A stretch of DNA of 64,000 nt from Sphingopyxis sp. LC81 (lineage in GTDB: Bacteria > Pseudomonadota > Alphaproteobacteria > Sphingomonadales > Sphingomonadaceae). The notes below the pieces were generated by a model. That model was not told where the DNA came from and did not search any database. It worked only from the letters and a program-made list of their open reading frames with translations. A program made the position numbers and the translations under genes. Where the stretch lies: the NCBI RefSeq assembly GCF_000756375.1, contig NZ_JNFD01000028.1, positions 62,001-126,000 of the forward strand, read 5' to 3'. Every line of letters starts with the position of its first letter. Positions within the stretch are counted from its first letter, which is position 1. Below are positions 9,493-17,496 of the stretch, in pieces.

Positions 9493-9524
9493 AAAAAGCG
9501 CAAGGGAGGGGGGAAATTTTGAGC

Positions 9525-10154
9525 ATGTCGGAATCGGCCTTATGTCAAATGGATAGGCTATCGCCACGCGAACGGCGGCAGAATGCGATCCTCGATGCCG
9601 CCGAGGCGCTGTTCCTCGAACAGGGGTATGAGCGCACGAGTCTCGCCGAAATCGTCAAGCGTTCGGGCGGCTCGCTCGCGACGCTCTATGAATTGTTCGG
9701 CAACAAGCAGGGGCTGCTTCGCGCGATCGCAACGCGGTGGTGCGACGAAGCGATGCTGCGGTCGCTCGACGACGACGCGACCCGGGGGTTGTCGACCGTC
9801 GAAATTCTGAAGAGTTACGCGCATCGCCAAAGCGAACTGATGGAATCGCCGCACGCCGTCGCGCTGATGCGCATGCTGATATCCGAGAGCCTGCGCGACC
9901 ATGAATTCGCGATGCAGATATACCGCGACCTGCACGTGCCCGCGCTCGAGGAACTGATCGAGCTGTTCGCGGAATGGGCGGCGACCGGTAAGGCCGACAT
10001 CGACCGCCCGGAAGCAGCCGCGCGCCTCTTTTTCGATATCGTCGTCGGCGATTCGATGCTGAGCACGCTGATGGGGATCGAGGACGAATGGCTCGACCCG
10101 GAAGAGATTGACTGGCGGCTCCAGCCGTTCCTGTCCCATTTCAATATCCGCTAG
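9525..10154 (+). CDS. TetR/AcrR family repressor, likely controlling the adjacent RND pump
   Basis: A 209-residue regulator with an N-terminal helix-turn-helix: RQNAILDAAEALFLEQGYE, then SLAEIVKRSGGSLATLYELF, with the conserved TLYELFGNKQGL recognition region. The all-helical C-terminal part is the TetR_C ligand-binding and dimerisation domain. The ATG at 9525 follows a strong purine-rich site (GGGAGGGGGGAA); a TTG at 9519 is an alternative. It is transcribed away from the efflux operon, the standard arrangement for a local repressor that also controls its own gene, as for AcrR, MexR-like TtgR and NalC-type systems. The inducer is unknown. Confidence 0.88.
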   Translation: MSESALCQMDRLSPRERRQNAILDAAEALFLEQGYERTSLAEIVKRSGGSLATLYELFGNKQGLLRAIATRWCDEAMLRSLDDDATRGLSTVEILKSYAHRQSELMESPHAVALMRMLISESLRDHEFAMQIYRDLHVPALEELIELFAEWAATGKADIDRPEAAARLFFDIVVGDSMLSTLMGIEDEWLDPEEIDWRLQPFLSHFNIR

Positions 10155-10239
10155 CGCCGCCCAGCGGGCAGCGGCGATCTGTTGACATGGCTGTCAATAA
10201 CTGAAAGCGTGCCGGCTCCTGTTTCGGGAGCATCGCGCC

Positions 10240-11556
10240 TTGGCCAGTACCGCCCTGCCTTCGGCCGCCCGCGCCGACGAAACCCCGGCATTGCGGCCAC
10301 GGACGGTCGCCGCCTATGCCGCGACGGCAGGGCCGACGGTTATGCTGGGCTTGCCATTCAGCGTCTACTTGCCGCCCTATATCGCCGAGGGCGGCGTCAT
10401 TTCGGTGGCGCTGGTCGGGCTGCTCTTCTCGCTCACGACGATATGGGACGGCGTCGTCGACCCGCTGATCGGCACGATGGTCGACCGCGTGCGCACCGGG
10501 CTCGGCGCGCACCGGCGCTGGATGCTGCTCGCGATCGTGCCGCTGGCGCTGCTACTGCTCGCGCTTGTGACCGTCGGCGACCGGCTGCCCTTCGCAGCGC
10601 TCTTCCTGATGATGATATTCTTTTATTCGAGCTACAGCCTCTACGAGGTCGCGCAATTGTCGTGGGGGTCGGCGCTGGTGCGCACGCCCGCCGACAGCGC
10701 GCTTCTCTATGGGATGCGCGACTGGTTCGCGAAGATCGCGCTGATCTGCGCCTTTGCCGCGCCCGCAGCGGCGCAGCTCCTGATTCCGGGGATCAGCCTG
10801 CAGGGACGGATCATGGCCTATGCCAGCCTTTTCCTGCTCATGGCGCCGGTCGCGCTCTTTGCGATCCGTCTCGTCCCGCCGCGTGCCGTGGTGGCGGAAG
10901 CGGGTATCGGCTGGCGGCACGAGATTCGCGCGTCCTTCTCCTTCCCGCCGCTGATGCTGCTGCTCGGCGTGCAGTTCCTCAACAGCTTCGCGTTCGGGTC
11001 GCTGACCGCGCTGTTCGTCTTCTTCGCCGCCGCGGTGCTCGATCTCGACGCGCAGAGCGCGGTGCTGCTCTTCGCCAGCTTCCTTGGCGGGGCCTTCGCG
11101 TCGCCCGTCTGGACCTTCCTTGCGCGCCGCTTCGGCAAGCCGCCGATGATGATCGCGATGGGGCTCCTGATATCCAGCCTGCTTGTTGCGACCTTGTTCC
11201 AGCAGCCCCGTGGTCTTGCGCAGGCCGTCGGCTTCTCGCTGATGCTCGGGACGGGGTTCGTCGGATTGCTCTTCACTTACTCGATGCTCGCCGACCTGAT
11301 CCCGCAGGATGCCCGCCGCTGCGGCCGCAACCGATCGGCCTTTCTCTTCGCGCTGCTCAACCTGATGCAGAAATTCGGCGTCGCCGCCGCGATCGCGGTC
11401 AGCTATCTCTTGCTCGACCTCGTCGGCTTCGATCCGCAGAACGGTGAGGCCGCGGCTCGCGAACTGCACCTGCTCTTCGCGCTACAACCGACACTCAGCT
11501 GGATTGTCATGGCGGGGTTGCTGCTCGGGATGCAGCGCGCGCTGTCCCGCCTTTGA
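10240..11556 (+). CDS. MFS transporter of the GPH (glycoside-pentoside-hexuronide:cation symporter) type
   Basis: A 438-residue polytopic inner-membrane protein with about 12 hydrophobic segments. The sequence TTIWDGVVDPLIGTMVDRVR followed by GAHRRWMLLAIVPLALLL matches the loop 2-3 signature of GPH/MelB-like MFS_2 carriers, with the Asp in WDGVVDP that binds the coupling cation in that family. The start is TTG at 10240, preceded by GGGAG nine bases upstream; no ATG gives a full-length first membrane segment. It is co-directional with the upstream TetR gene, 85 bases away, and could be read through. Substrate is not predictable; GPH carriers in this group include sugar, glycoside and uronide symporters. 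Confidence 0.78.
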   Translation: MASTALPSAARADETPALRPRTVAAYAATAGPTVMLGLPFSVYLPPYIAEGGVISVALVGLLFSLTTIWDGVVDPLIGTMVDRVRTGLGAHRRWMLLAIVPLALLLLALVTVGDRLPFAALFLMMIFFYSSYSLYEVAQLSWGSALVRTPADSALLYGMRDWFAKIALICAFAAPAAAQLLIPGISLQGRIMAYASLFLLMAPVALFAIRLVPPRAVVAEAGIGWRHEIRASFSFPPLMLLLGVQFLNSFAFGSLTALFVFFAAAVLDLDAQSAVLLFASFLGGAFASPVWTFLARRFGKPPMMIAMGLLISSLLVATLFQQPRGLAQAVGFSLMLGTGFVGLLFTYSMLADLIPQDARRCGRNRSAFLFALLNLMQKFGVAAAIAVSYLLLDLVGFDPQNGEAAARELHLLFALQPTLSWIVMAGLLLGMQRALSRL

Positions 11557-11675
11557 CTTGCAATCGCCGCAACGCCCAAGTAAAGGCCGCGTTCATTCGG
11601 ACAGATGCGCCGTTTTCCTTCCGCCTTTCGCCGACACGCTCGGGGAGGGTGGGCGGACTATTGCCCCAAGCGCGC

Positions 11676-11704
11676 TTGACGCGTGGGGGGCGGCAACCCA
11701 TCTG
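11676..11704 (+). promoter_or_regulatory. Candidate promoter of secE-nusG
   Basis: TTGACG (11676-11681), preceded by GC as in many alphaproteobacterial promoters, a 17-base spacer and CATCTG (11699-11704) as a weak -10. The rest of the 185-base gap shows no coding potential and no tRNA. Confidence 0.35.
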
Positions 11705-11741
11705 GCCCGGATCATTGACGTAAAAAGACAGGACGATCGAC

Positions 11742-11939
11742 ATGGCGAAGACCAGCCCGGCTGAGTTCATCAATCAGGTACGCGCCGAAGCCCGCAAGAT
11801 CGTGTGGCCGACCAGCCGCGAAACGGTGCAGACGACGATCATGGTGCTGATCATGACGACGATCCTTTCGCTGTTCTTTTTCGGCGTCGACACGGTTTTC
11901 AACGCGATCGTCAGCTGGCTGACGTCGCTCGCGCGCTAA
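11742..11939 (+). CDS. secE: Preprotein translocase subunit SecE
   Basis: A 65-residue, single-membrane-span SecE of the short alphaproteobacterial type. The amphipathic cytoplasmic helix EFINQVRAEARKIVWPTSRE contains the conserved KIVWPT motif that clamps SecY, followed by one transmembrane segment (about 30-55). It is an essential part of the SecYEG channel. Its gene is 34 bases upstream of nusG, the near-universal bacterial pairing. It marks the start of the secE-nusG-rplKAJL-rpoBC block, which is broken up in this genome. Confidence 0.97.
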   Translation: MAKTSPAEFINQVRAEARKIVWPTSRETVQTTIMVLIMTTILSLFFFGVDTVFNAIVSWLTSLAR

Positions 11940-11973
11940 CGCCCGCGGTTACAGGGACAGGATACGGATACAC

Positions 11974-12510
11974 ATGGCGCGCTGGTACATCATTCACGCC
12001 TATTCGGGTTTCGAGAACAAGGTTCGCGATTCGGTGCTTTCCGAAGCCGAACGCATGGGCCTGACCGATTTCGTCGAAGCTGTCGAAGTGCCGGTCGAAA
12101 CCGTCACCGAGGTGAAGCGCGGCAAGAAGGTCCAGGCCGAGCGTAAATTCTTCCCGGGCTACGTCCTCGCCAAGCTGACGATGACCGACGATGTCTATCA
12201 CCTCGTCAAGAACACGCCGAAGGTCACGGGCTTCCTCGGTTCGATGGGCAAGCCGCAGGCTATCAGCGAAGCCGAAGCCGCGCGCATCCTGAACAGCAAG
12301 GAAGAGGCCGCGGCTCGTCCGAAGCAGGAAATCCGCGTCGATTACGAAATCGGCGACCAGGTCAAGGTGCTCGACGGTCCTTTCGCCAGCTTCAACGGGC
12401 TGGTCGAGGAACTCGATTTCGAAAAGGCGCGCGTCAAGGTTTCGGTGTCGATCTTCGGTCGCGCCACTCCGGTCGAACTCGACTTCGAACAGGTCGAACG
12501 CTTCAAATAA
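11974..12510 (+). CDS. nusG: Transcription termination/antitermination factor NusG
   Basis: A 178-residue elongation factor. The N-terminal NGN domain starts MARWYIIHAYSGFENKV and contains FFPGYVLAKL, the face that binds the RNA polymerase clamp. The C-terminal KOW domain has the core GDQVKVLDGPFASFNGLVEE (about 126-145), which contacts Rho or ribosomal protein S10. Length and both domains are standard. It follows secE and precedes a thioesterase gene by 48 bases rather than rplK directly. Confidence 0.97.
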   Translation: MARWYIIHAYSGFENKVRDSVLSEAERMGLTDFVEAVEVPVETVTEVKRGKKVQAERKFFPGYVLAKLTMTDDVYHLVKNTPKVTGFLGSMGKPQAISEAEAARILNSKEEAAARPKQEIRVDYEIGDQVKVLDGPFASFNGLVEELDFEKARVKVSVSIFGRATPVELDFEQVERFK

Positions 12511-12558
12511 CATCGCGGCGCGCCTTTGCGGGTGCGTCCCAGCCAACGGATCAAAACT

Positions 12559-13494
12559 ATGAGCCTCACTCCCGAAGAGATGCAGGCTCGGCTTGATCGC
12601 GTGCGCGAAATTCAGGCGAGCTTTTCACCGGAAAAGGTTGTTCGCGGGGTGACCCGGCTGTTCGACCTCGTCCCGGCCGACGAGCCCGACGAATTCACCT
12701 TTCCAGCGTTCGACAAGCCGACCCGCCAGCGCATCTTTGGCGGGCAGGTGATCGCGCAGGCGCTGGTGGCCGCCGCGCGCACCGTCGATTCCGGCAAGAC
12801 GGCGCATTCGCTTCATGCCTATTTTCTGCGCGGGGGCGACGAGGCGAAGCCGCTCCATTTCCGTGTCCACCGCGATTTCGACGGACGCAGCTTTGCAAAC
12901 CGCCGCGTCGTCGTACGGCAGGACGGCAAGGTCATCTTCAACTTGACCGCCTCGTTCCACGCGCCCGAGCCCGGCGCGGCGCACCAAGCCCCGATGCCCG
13001 ACGTGCTGCCGCCCGAGGAATGCGCCGAGCTGGTCGAAAATCTGGCGGCCGATCCGAACGTCAGCGATGCGCAGCTTGAGCGGATGGCGCGGCTGCGGCC
13101 GTTCGAGACGCGCAATTTCCGCCCATCTTCGACCGAGCGAGGCACGACGCACTATCAATGGTATCGGCTCGCGGCGCCGATCGGCGACGATCCGCTGCTC
13201 CACCGTGCTTTCCTGGCCTATGTGTCGGACATGGGGCTGTTGTCCTCGTCGCTGCTGCCGCACGGCTTCACCTGGTCGACGCCGGGGCTGTTCTCGACCA
13301 GCCTCGACCATGCGATGTGGTTCCACGACGACATTCGCGTCGATGACTGGTTCGTCTATGTGATGGACAGCGACTGGACGGGCGGCAGCCGCGGGATCAA
13401 CCGCGGGCTGATCTATCGCCGGGACGGCACGTTGATCGCCTCGGCGATGCAGGAAGGGCTGCTGCGCATCACGCCACCTGCGCCCGGCGCATAA
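12559..13494 (+). CDS. tesB: Acyl-CoA thioesterase II (TesB family)
   Basis: A 311-residue double-hotdog thioesterase that hydrolyses medium- to long-chain acyl-CoA. The N-terminal hotdog carries RIFGGQVIAQALVAAARTV and HSLHAYFLRGGD, and the C-terminal half carries HRAFLAYVSDMGLL, where the catalytic Asp of TesB lies, and GLFSTSLDHAMWFHDD, both typical TesB signatures. I use the ATG at 12559; an in-frame TTG at 12526 would add 11 residues without any homology. It lies 48 bases after nusG on the same strand and separates nusG from rplK, where most bacteria have nothing. It may be co-transcribed with secE-nusG. Confidence 0.88.
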   Translation: MSLTPEEMQARLDRVREIQASFSPEKVVRGVTRLFDLVPADEPDEFTFPAFDKPTRQRIFGGQVIAQALVAAARTVDSGKTAHSLHAYFLRGGDEAKPLHFRVHRDFDGRSFANRRVVVRQDGKVIFNLTASFHAPEPGAAHQAPMPDVLPPEECAELVENLAADPNVSDAQLERMARLRPFETRNFRPSSTERGTTHYQWYRLAAPIGDDPLLHRAFLAYVSDMGLLSSSLLPHGFTWSTPGLFSTSLDHAMWFHDDIRVDDWFVYVMDSDWTGGSRGINRGLIYRRDGTLIASAMQEGLLRITPPAPGA

Positions 13495-13604
13495 GGCTTG
13501 TTTTCTGCGGCGTTTGCGCTTATGCGCGGCGCTTCGCGTCAGATAAGGGCGTGATTCCGCGCGGGAGGAAGGGGTGATGCCCTTCTGTTCGACCGCTAAT
13601 TTTG

Positions 13605-13632
13605 AGTCCCGGATCGAGGTCCGGGGCGACAG
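13605..13632. repeat. Single unit of the dispersed palindromic repeat upstream of rplK
   Basis: The stretch around CCCGGATCGAGGTCCGGGG is an imperfect palindrome of the same type as the paired elements near 14.9, 20.2, 56.7 and 59.9 kb. It sits about 20 bases before the rplK start, within the presumed 5' leader. No clear promoter was picked out in the 155-base gap. Confidence 0.5.
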
Positions 13633-13649
13633 AAAGACAGGAGGCCATC

Positions 13650-14081
13650 ATGGCTAAGAAGATTAGCGGCTACATCAAGCTGCAGGTGCCCGCCGGCACC
13701 GCCAACCCGTCGCCGCCGCTTGGGCCGGCATTGGGTCAGCGCGGCGTCAACATCATGGAATTCTGCAAGGCGTTCAACGCCGCGACCGACGGTATGGAAA
13801 AGGGTACGCCTACCCCGACCATCATCACCGTGTTCGCCGACAAGAGCTTTTCGTTCGTCACGAAGACGCCGCCGGCAACCTACCTGATCAAGAAGGCCGC
13901 GAACCTGAAGTCGGGTTCGAAGGAGCCGGGCAAAATCAGCGGTGGCAAGATCGCGCGCTCGAAGCTCGCCGAAATCGCCGAGATCAAGATGAAGGATCTC
14001 AACGCGAACGACATCGAACAGGCAACGAAGATCATCGAGGGCAGCGCGCGCTCGATGGGCCTCGAAGTGACGGAGGGCTGA
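13650..14081 (+). CDS. rplK: 50S ribosomal protein L11
   Basis: A 143-residue L11. The N-terminal domain has the hallmark [21 protein letters not shown] (thiostrepton/EF-G stalk base contact) and [10 protein letters not shown]; the C-terminal RNA-binding domain ends with [13 protein letters not shown]. The ATG at 13650 follows AGGAGG at ideal spacing; an upstream in-frame ATG at 13602 has no ribosome-binding site and would add 16 unrelated residues. It is four bases before rplA and forms a two-gene operon with it. In most bacteria rplJ-rplL follow immediately, but here they lie 7.3 kb away. Confidence 0.98.
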   Translation: MAKKISGYIKLQVPAGTANPSPPLGPALGQRGVNIMEFCKAFNAATDGMEKGTPTPTIITVFADKSFSFVTKTPPATYLIKKAANLKSGSKEPGKISGGKIARSKLAEIAEIKMKDLNANDIEQATKIIEGSARSMGLEVTEG

Positions 14082-14085
14082 ACCG

Positions 14086-14784
14086 ATGGCAAAGCTGACC
14101 AAGAAGCAGAAGGCCCTCGAGGGCAAGGTTGACAGCCTCAAGCTGCACACCGTCGACGAAGCGCTGAAGACCGTTCGTGAACTGGCCTCGGCCAAGTTCG
14201 ACGAAACGCTCGAAATCGCGATGAACCTTGGTGTCGATCCGCGCCACGCCGACCAGATGGTCCGCGGCGTCGTGACGCTGCCCGCCGGCACCGGCAAGGA
14301 CGTCAAGGTTGCCGTGTTCGCGCGCGGCGACAACGCCGACAAGGCGCTGGCCGCCGGCGCCGACAAGGTCGGTGCCGAAGACCTGATGGAAGACATGCTC
14401 GCGGGTAACCTCGACTATGGCCGCGTCATCGCGACGCCGGACATGATGGGCATCGTCGGCCGCCTGGGCAAGACGCTGGGTCCGAAGGGCCTGATGCCGA
14501 ACCCGAAGCTGGGCACCGTGACCCCGAACGTCGCCGAAGCCGTGAAGGCCGCCAAGGGCGGTCAGATCGAATTCCGCGTCGAAAAGGTCGGCATCATCCA
14601 CGCCGGCCTCGGCAAGCTGTCGTTCGGCGAGGAAAAGCTCCGCCAGAACTTCGACGCCTTTGTCGACGCGATCGTCAAGGCGAAGCCGGCCGGCGCGAAG
14701 GGCAAATATGTCCGCAAGATCGCGCTGTCGTCGTCGATGGGCCCCGGCGTGAAGGTCGATACGGCCGACGTGACCGGCGCCTGA
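14086..14784 (+). CDS. rplA: 50S ribosomal protein L1
   Basis: A 232-residue L1 that binds 23S rRNA at the L1 stalk and is a known translational autoregulator of rplKA in other bacteria. Signature segments include [24 protein letters not shown] sequence at about 64-83, [20 protein letters not shown] (about 124-143) and [10 protein letters not shown], the canonical L1 motif. Length is standard. It is the last gene of the rplKA operon and is followed by a strong intrinsic terminator. Confidence 0.98.
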   Translation: MAKLTKKQKALEGKVDSLKLHTVDEALKTVRELASAKFDETLEIAMNLGVDPRHADQMVRGVVTLPAGTGKDVKVAVFARGDNADKALAAGADKVGAEDLMEDMLAGNLDYGRVIATPDMMGIVGRLGKTLGPKGLMPNPKLGTVTPNVAEAVKAAKGGQIEFRVEKVGIIHAGLGKLSFGEEKLRQNFDAFVDAIVKAKPAGAKGKYVRKIALSSSMGPGVKVDTADVTGA

Positions 14785-14806
14785 TTGGCACGCCACTGAA
14801 TTAGGG

Positions 14807-14837
14807 AAGGGCCGGGGGAAACTCCGGCCCTTTTCTT
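14807..14837 (+). terminator. Intrinsic terminator of rplK-rplA
   Basis: Stem AAGGGCCGG (14807-14815) with CCGGCCCTT (14824-14832), an eight-base loop and a T-rich tail TTTTCTT. It lies 22 bases after the rplA stop. Confidence 0.85.
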
Positions 14838-14885
14838 ATGTCTGCCTTGGTGTGGGGAGCGGACGTCAGCTCAATTCCCTTCGGC

Positions 14886-14972
14886 ACCCCGGACTTGATC
14901 CGGGGTCCCGCTTGAAATCGAAGGCGGTGAGTGGGTCAAAAAGCGGGATCCCGGATCAAGTCCGGGATGACG
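14886..14972. repeat. Paired palindromic repeat (REP-like), unit at 14.9 kb
   Basis: Two inverted copies of the core CCCGGACTTGATCCGGG face each other (14887-14905 and 14950-14966). The arms extend outward and inward (GGTCCCGCTT against AAGCGGGATC), so the whole element could fold into one long hairpin with a loop of about 30 bases. It separates the convergent rplA and VOC genes. Confidence 0.85.
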
Positions 14973-15005
14973 ATGAAAGATAGGGCAGCTTCCGGTCGCT
15001 AGCGG

Positions 15006-15416
15006 TCACTCCGCCCGCCGAAACTCGATCAAATCCCATTTGTTGCCGTAGAGATCGAGGAACACTGCGACGGTGCCATATTCCGCCTCCAGCGGCTCGC
15101 GCTCGATCCGCACGCCTTTGTCGAGCAGGCGCTGATAGTCGCAGGCGAAATCGTCGGTCTCGAGGAACAGAAAGACGCGGCCCCCCGCCTGGTCGCCGAT
15201 ATACTTGACCTGTTCTTCATTGGAAGCCCGCGCCAGCAGGATCGTCGCCCCGCCCGGCGGGTTGCCCGGTGGTGCGACGAGTACCCAGCGCTTGCCCTGC
15301 GCCGGCTGATACTCGTCGGCAACGAGCGTGAAGCCCAAGGTCCCGACGTAAAAGTCGATCGCCTCGTCATACTCGCGCACGACGAGCGCGATATGGGCGA
15401 GCGATTGGCGGGGCAT
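15006..15416 (-). CDS. VOC family (glyoxalase/bleomycin-resistance-like) protein
   Basis: A 136-residue vicinal-oxygen-chelate fold protein. It starts with [25 protein letters not shown], the standard first beta-alpha module, and ends with [18 protein letters not shown], the second module. Candidate metal ligands are His8, and Glu131 near the C-terminus (LIEF). Proteins of this fold can be lyases, dioxygenases or drug-binding proteins, so the reaction is not determined. Its ATG at 15416 lies exactly where the neighbouring ccmB reading frame would be expected to end, and the ccmB frame continues over the whole gene. It is the last gene of a ccmA-ccmB-VOC cluster on the reverse strand. Confidence 0.82.
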   Translation of the reverse strand: MPRQSLAHIALVVREYDEAIDFYVGTLGFTLVADEYQPAQGKRWVLVAPPGNPPGGATILLARASNEEQVKYIGDQAGGRVFLFLETDDFACDYQRLLDKGVRIEREPLEAEYGTVAVFLDLYGNKWDLIEFRRAE

Positions 15417-16060
15417 TCGCGGGGGGCGCGCCGCGCCGCGCCCGCCGCGAATGGCCCGATCATGGTGAGGAGCAGGCTCGTCGCCGCCAGCAGCTTGATC
15501 GCGCCGCGCCCTGACGGATCGAGCATGCCTGCGCCGAAGATCAGCATTGGTACCGCCAGCGGCAGGACGAGCAGTCCGCCGATCGCACTGCCGCCCTTGT
15601 GGTTCGCGGTCAGCGCGGCGCTTAATACAGCCAGCGAGGCCAGCGCCGGAATGGCGATGGCGATCCCGGTCGCGAGCAGTCCGAGGCGCTCCGCGTCCTG
15701 CGCCAGCAGCGCCGCCGCGGGGAACAGGGCGATCATCAGCGGCAGCCCGAAACCGATGGCATGCGCGCCGATCTTCATCGCTGCGATCACCTCGTCGGCA
15801 AAACCGCGCACCGCAAGCTGGTCGAGCACGCCCGCGTCCTTGTCGGGACGCACCAGTCGGTCGATCGGCAGCAGCGCCGCGAGCAGCGCCGCGACCCACA
15901 CCATCCCGCCGCCGGCGCGCCGCAGCAACGGTGCGTCGGGACCCACGGCGAACGGGAAGGCGGTCGCGACGAGCAGGAAGAACAGCACCGGCAACCACAG
16001 TGCCCCGCTGCCCCACGCACGGCGGAGGTCGCGCCAGAAGAGGGCGATGAGCGCAGTCAA
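15029..16060 (-). CDS. ccmB: Haem exporter permease CcmB, reading frame extended by apparent loss of its stop codon
   Basis: Residues 1 to about 215 are a typical CcmB, the six-span membrane subunit that works with CcmA in cytochrome c maturation: [20 protein letters not shown] at the start, [14 protein letters not shown] at about 73-86, and a last membrane segment ending [13 protein letters not shown]. CcmB proteins normally stop here. The codon after ...APRE is TGC, one base from TGA, and the frame runs a further 128 codons over the downstream VOC gene; that tail has no CcmB homology and looks like an out-of-frame shadow. A normal end would be at about 15415. The start is TTG at 16060, overlapping the ccmA stop (TTGA). 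Either a real stop loss or a base error explains the frame. Confidence 0.75.
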   Translation of the reverse strand: MTALIALFWRDLRRAWGSGALWLPVLFFLLVATAFPFAVGPDAPLLRRAGGGMVWVAALLAALLPIDRLVRPDKDAGVLDQLAVRGFADEVIAAMKIGAHAIGFGLPLMIALFPAAALLAQDAERLGLLATGIAIAIPALASLAVLSAALTANHKGGSAIGGLLVLPLAVPMLIFGAGMLDPSGRGAIKLLAATSLLLTMIGPFAAGAARRAPRECPANRSPISRSSCASMTRRSTFTSGPWASRSLPTSISRRRASAGYSSHHRATRRAGRRSCWRGLPMKNRSSISATRRGAASFCSSRPTISPATISACSTKACGSSASRWRRNMAPSQCSSISTATNGI

Positions 16061-16641
16061 GCAAGCGCCCCCATGTCGAGCTCCGCCAGATCGGGGATGC
16101 CGAGCGCAAAGTGCGAGGCGAGCAGCACCGCGCCGCCGTTACTGCGGTGCTTTGCGATCGCTGCGACCAGCCGCGCCTGCGCCGCATCGTCCATCCCGTT
16201 CGCGGGCTCGTCGAGCAGCCAGATCGGCGCGCCGCTGGCGATCACGCGCACCATCGCCGCGCGCTTGCGCTGGCCGGTCGAGAGCATCGACACCGGCACC
16301 TCGGCGAGCGGCGCGAGCGCCATCTCATCCATTGCGCGGTCGACCGTGTGGCCGTCGACGGTGTCGACCCGCGCCCAGAAGTCGAGCGCGCGGCGCAGCG
16401 GCAGTTCGGTGTCGAGCGCCGATGCTTCGTCGATCAGTGCAATGCGTTCGCGGCGCTCGACGGTTCCGGCAGCGGGGCGCAGCAGTCCCGCGACGAGGCG
16501 GATCAGGCTCGACTTGCCCGCGCCATTGGGGCCGCGCAGCCACAGCGCGTCACCGCGGTTCAGCACCAGCGACAAATTCTCGAACAGCAGCCGGTCGCCG
16601 CGAATGCACGCTACGTTGTCCAGCCGCAGCAGTTCGGTCAC
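16057..16641 (-). CDS. ccmA: Cytochrome c biogenesis ATP-binding protein CcmA
   Basis: A 194-residue ABC ATPase that, with CcmB, powers release of the haem chaperone CcmE from its complex during cytochrome c maturation. Walker A GPNGAGKS (37-44), ABC signature LSTGQRKR (about 119-126), Walker [10 protein letters not shown] and a switch His in ASHF are all present. It is short, as CcmA proteins are. Its stop overlaps the TTG start of ccmB, and its own start overlaps the metallopeptidase gene by four bases, so the three genes are translationally coupled. The partner genes ccmC, D, E and F are not in the window. Confidence 0.92.
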   Translation of the reverse strand: MTELLRLDNVACIRGDRLLFENLSLVLNRGDALWLRGPNGAGKSSLIRLVAGLLRPAAGTVERRERIALIDEASALDTELPLRRALDFWARVDTVDGHTVDRAMDEMALAPLAEVPVSMLSTGQRKRAAMVRVIASGAPIWLLDEPANGMDDAAQARLVAAIAKHRSNGGAVLLASHFALGIPDLAELDMGALA

Positions 16642-17066
16642 GCCATATCCTCGAGCGCGTGCATATCGTCGTCGGAGAAGCCGAAATGATGGCCGATTTC
16701 ATGGATCAGCACATGACGCACGAGCGTGTCGAGCCGTTCGCCGGTCTCGATCCATTCGACGAGGATCGGGATGCGATAGAGCGTCACCCGATCGGGCATC
16801 CCCCCGCTTTCGCCGATGCTCCGCTCGGTGAGCGGGCGACCCTCGTAGAGCCCCGTGAGCTCGTAGGGATGCTCGATGTCGAGCGAGGCGAGCACTTCGT
16901 CGTCGGCGAATTCCTCGATCGAGACGACCACTCCCTCGATATGCGGGACAAAGACCGCGGGCATATTCGCCAGCGCCGCCTCGGCCATCGCGAACAGTGC
17001 GTCGGCGTCGGGAGGACCGCCGGTCCATCCGGCAGGCAAATCGGGCAGGGCAGACTTGTCGCTCAT
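16638..17066 (-). CDS. Zincin-like metallopeptidase family protein (HExxH)
   Basis: A 142-residue protein with [19 protein letters not shown] near the C-terminus, an HExxH zinc-binding helix followed by the downstream acidic residues that define the small bacterial zincin family Pfam PF06262 (DUF1025). The N-terminal half contains [15 protein letters not shown] and [10 protein letters not shown], also conserved in that family. The ATG at 17066 yields [10 protein letters not shown]. No signal peptide is present, so it is cytoplasmic. It overlaps ccmA by four bases and is probably the first gene of the ccmAB transcription unit. Its substrate is unknown, and no link to cytochrome maturation is established. 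Confidence 0.78.
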   Translation of the reverse strand: MSDKSALPDLPAGWTGGPPDADALFAMAEAALANMPAVFVPHIEGVVVSIEEFADDEVLASLDIEHPYELTGLYEGRPLTERSIGESGGMPDRVTLYRIPILVEWIETGERLDTLVRHVLIHEIGHHFGFSDDDMHALEDMA

Positions 17067-17117
17067 CGCGCCCTTCCTTATGGCGGCGGCACGATATTGA
17101 CCAGCGGGAGAAAGAAG

Positions 17118-17405
17118 ATGGTGCAGAAACTCGACGATGCAGCGCGCGGCGCGCTGCTGGCCCGCTTTCCCGAATGGACGCACGAACCGGTGCGCGACGC
17201 GATCACGCGCCAGTTTAAATTCGCCGATTTCGCGCAGGCGTTCGGTTTCATGGCGAGCGTCGCGATCATCGCCGAGAAGATGGACCATCACCCCGAATGG
17301 TCGAATGTCTATAATCGCGTCGATATTCTGCTCACGACGCACGACGCCGACGGATTGTCGGACCGCGACGCGAAGCTCGCCGAGGCGATCGAGGCGCTAC
17401 TGTAA
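17118..17405 (+). CDS. phhB: Pterin-4a-carbinolamine dehydratase
   Basis: A 95-residue PCD/DCoH fold protein that recycles 4a-hydroxytetrahydrobiopterin after aromatic amino-acid hydroxylation. The catalytic signature is visible in [20 protein letters not shown] followed by [20 protein letters not shown], with the two His (DHHP) and the trailing [16 protein letters not shown]. The ATG at 17118 follows GGGAGAAAGAAG. It is divergent from the metallopeptidase gene with a short gap. No phenylalanine hydroxylase gene lies nearby, so a general pterin role is possible. Confidence 0.93.
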   Translation: MVQKLDDAARGALLARFPEWTHEPVRDAITRQFKFADFAQAFGFMASVAIIAEKMDHHPEWSNVYNRVDILLTTHDADGLSDRDAKLAEAIEALL

Positions 17406-17496
17406 CCCGCCTGTGATTGTTGTTATCTTGCGCTGACGCCTCATGTCCTTACAAGCGGCGCAAAGCACAGCATAACACCCCAGGGGAGCCCACCGC

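Noticed and set aside
11557..11741. tRNA-Trp upstream of secE, as in many proteobacteria
   Set aside because: No cloverleaf, no GGTTCGAAT-type T-arm and no CCA-compatible acceptor stem were found.
14886..14972. Insertion-sequence end or attachment site
   Set aside because: No transposase gene and no target-site duplication; similar elements recur at several loci, which fits dispersed palindromic repeats.
15029..15416. CcmB C-terminal extension as a functional domain
   Set aside because: The tail is the out-of-frame copy of the VOC gene region, Arg/Ser-rich with no hydrophobic or conserved motif; a stop loss or base error is more likely.
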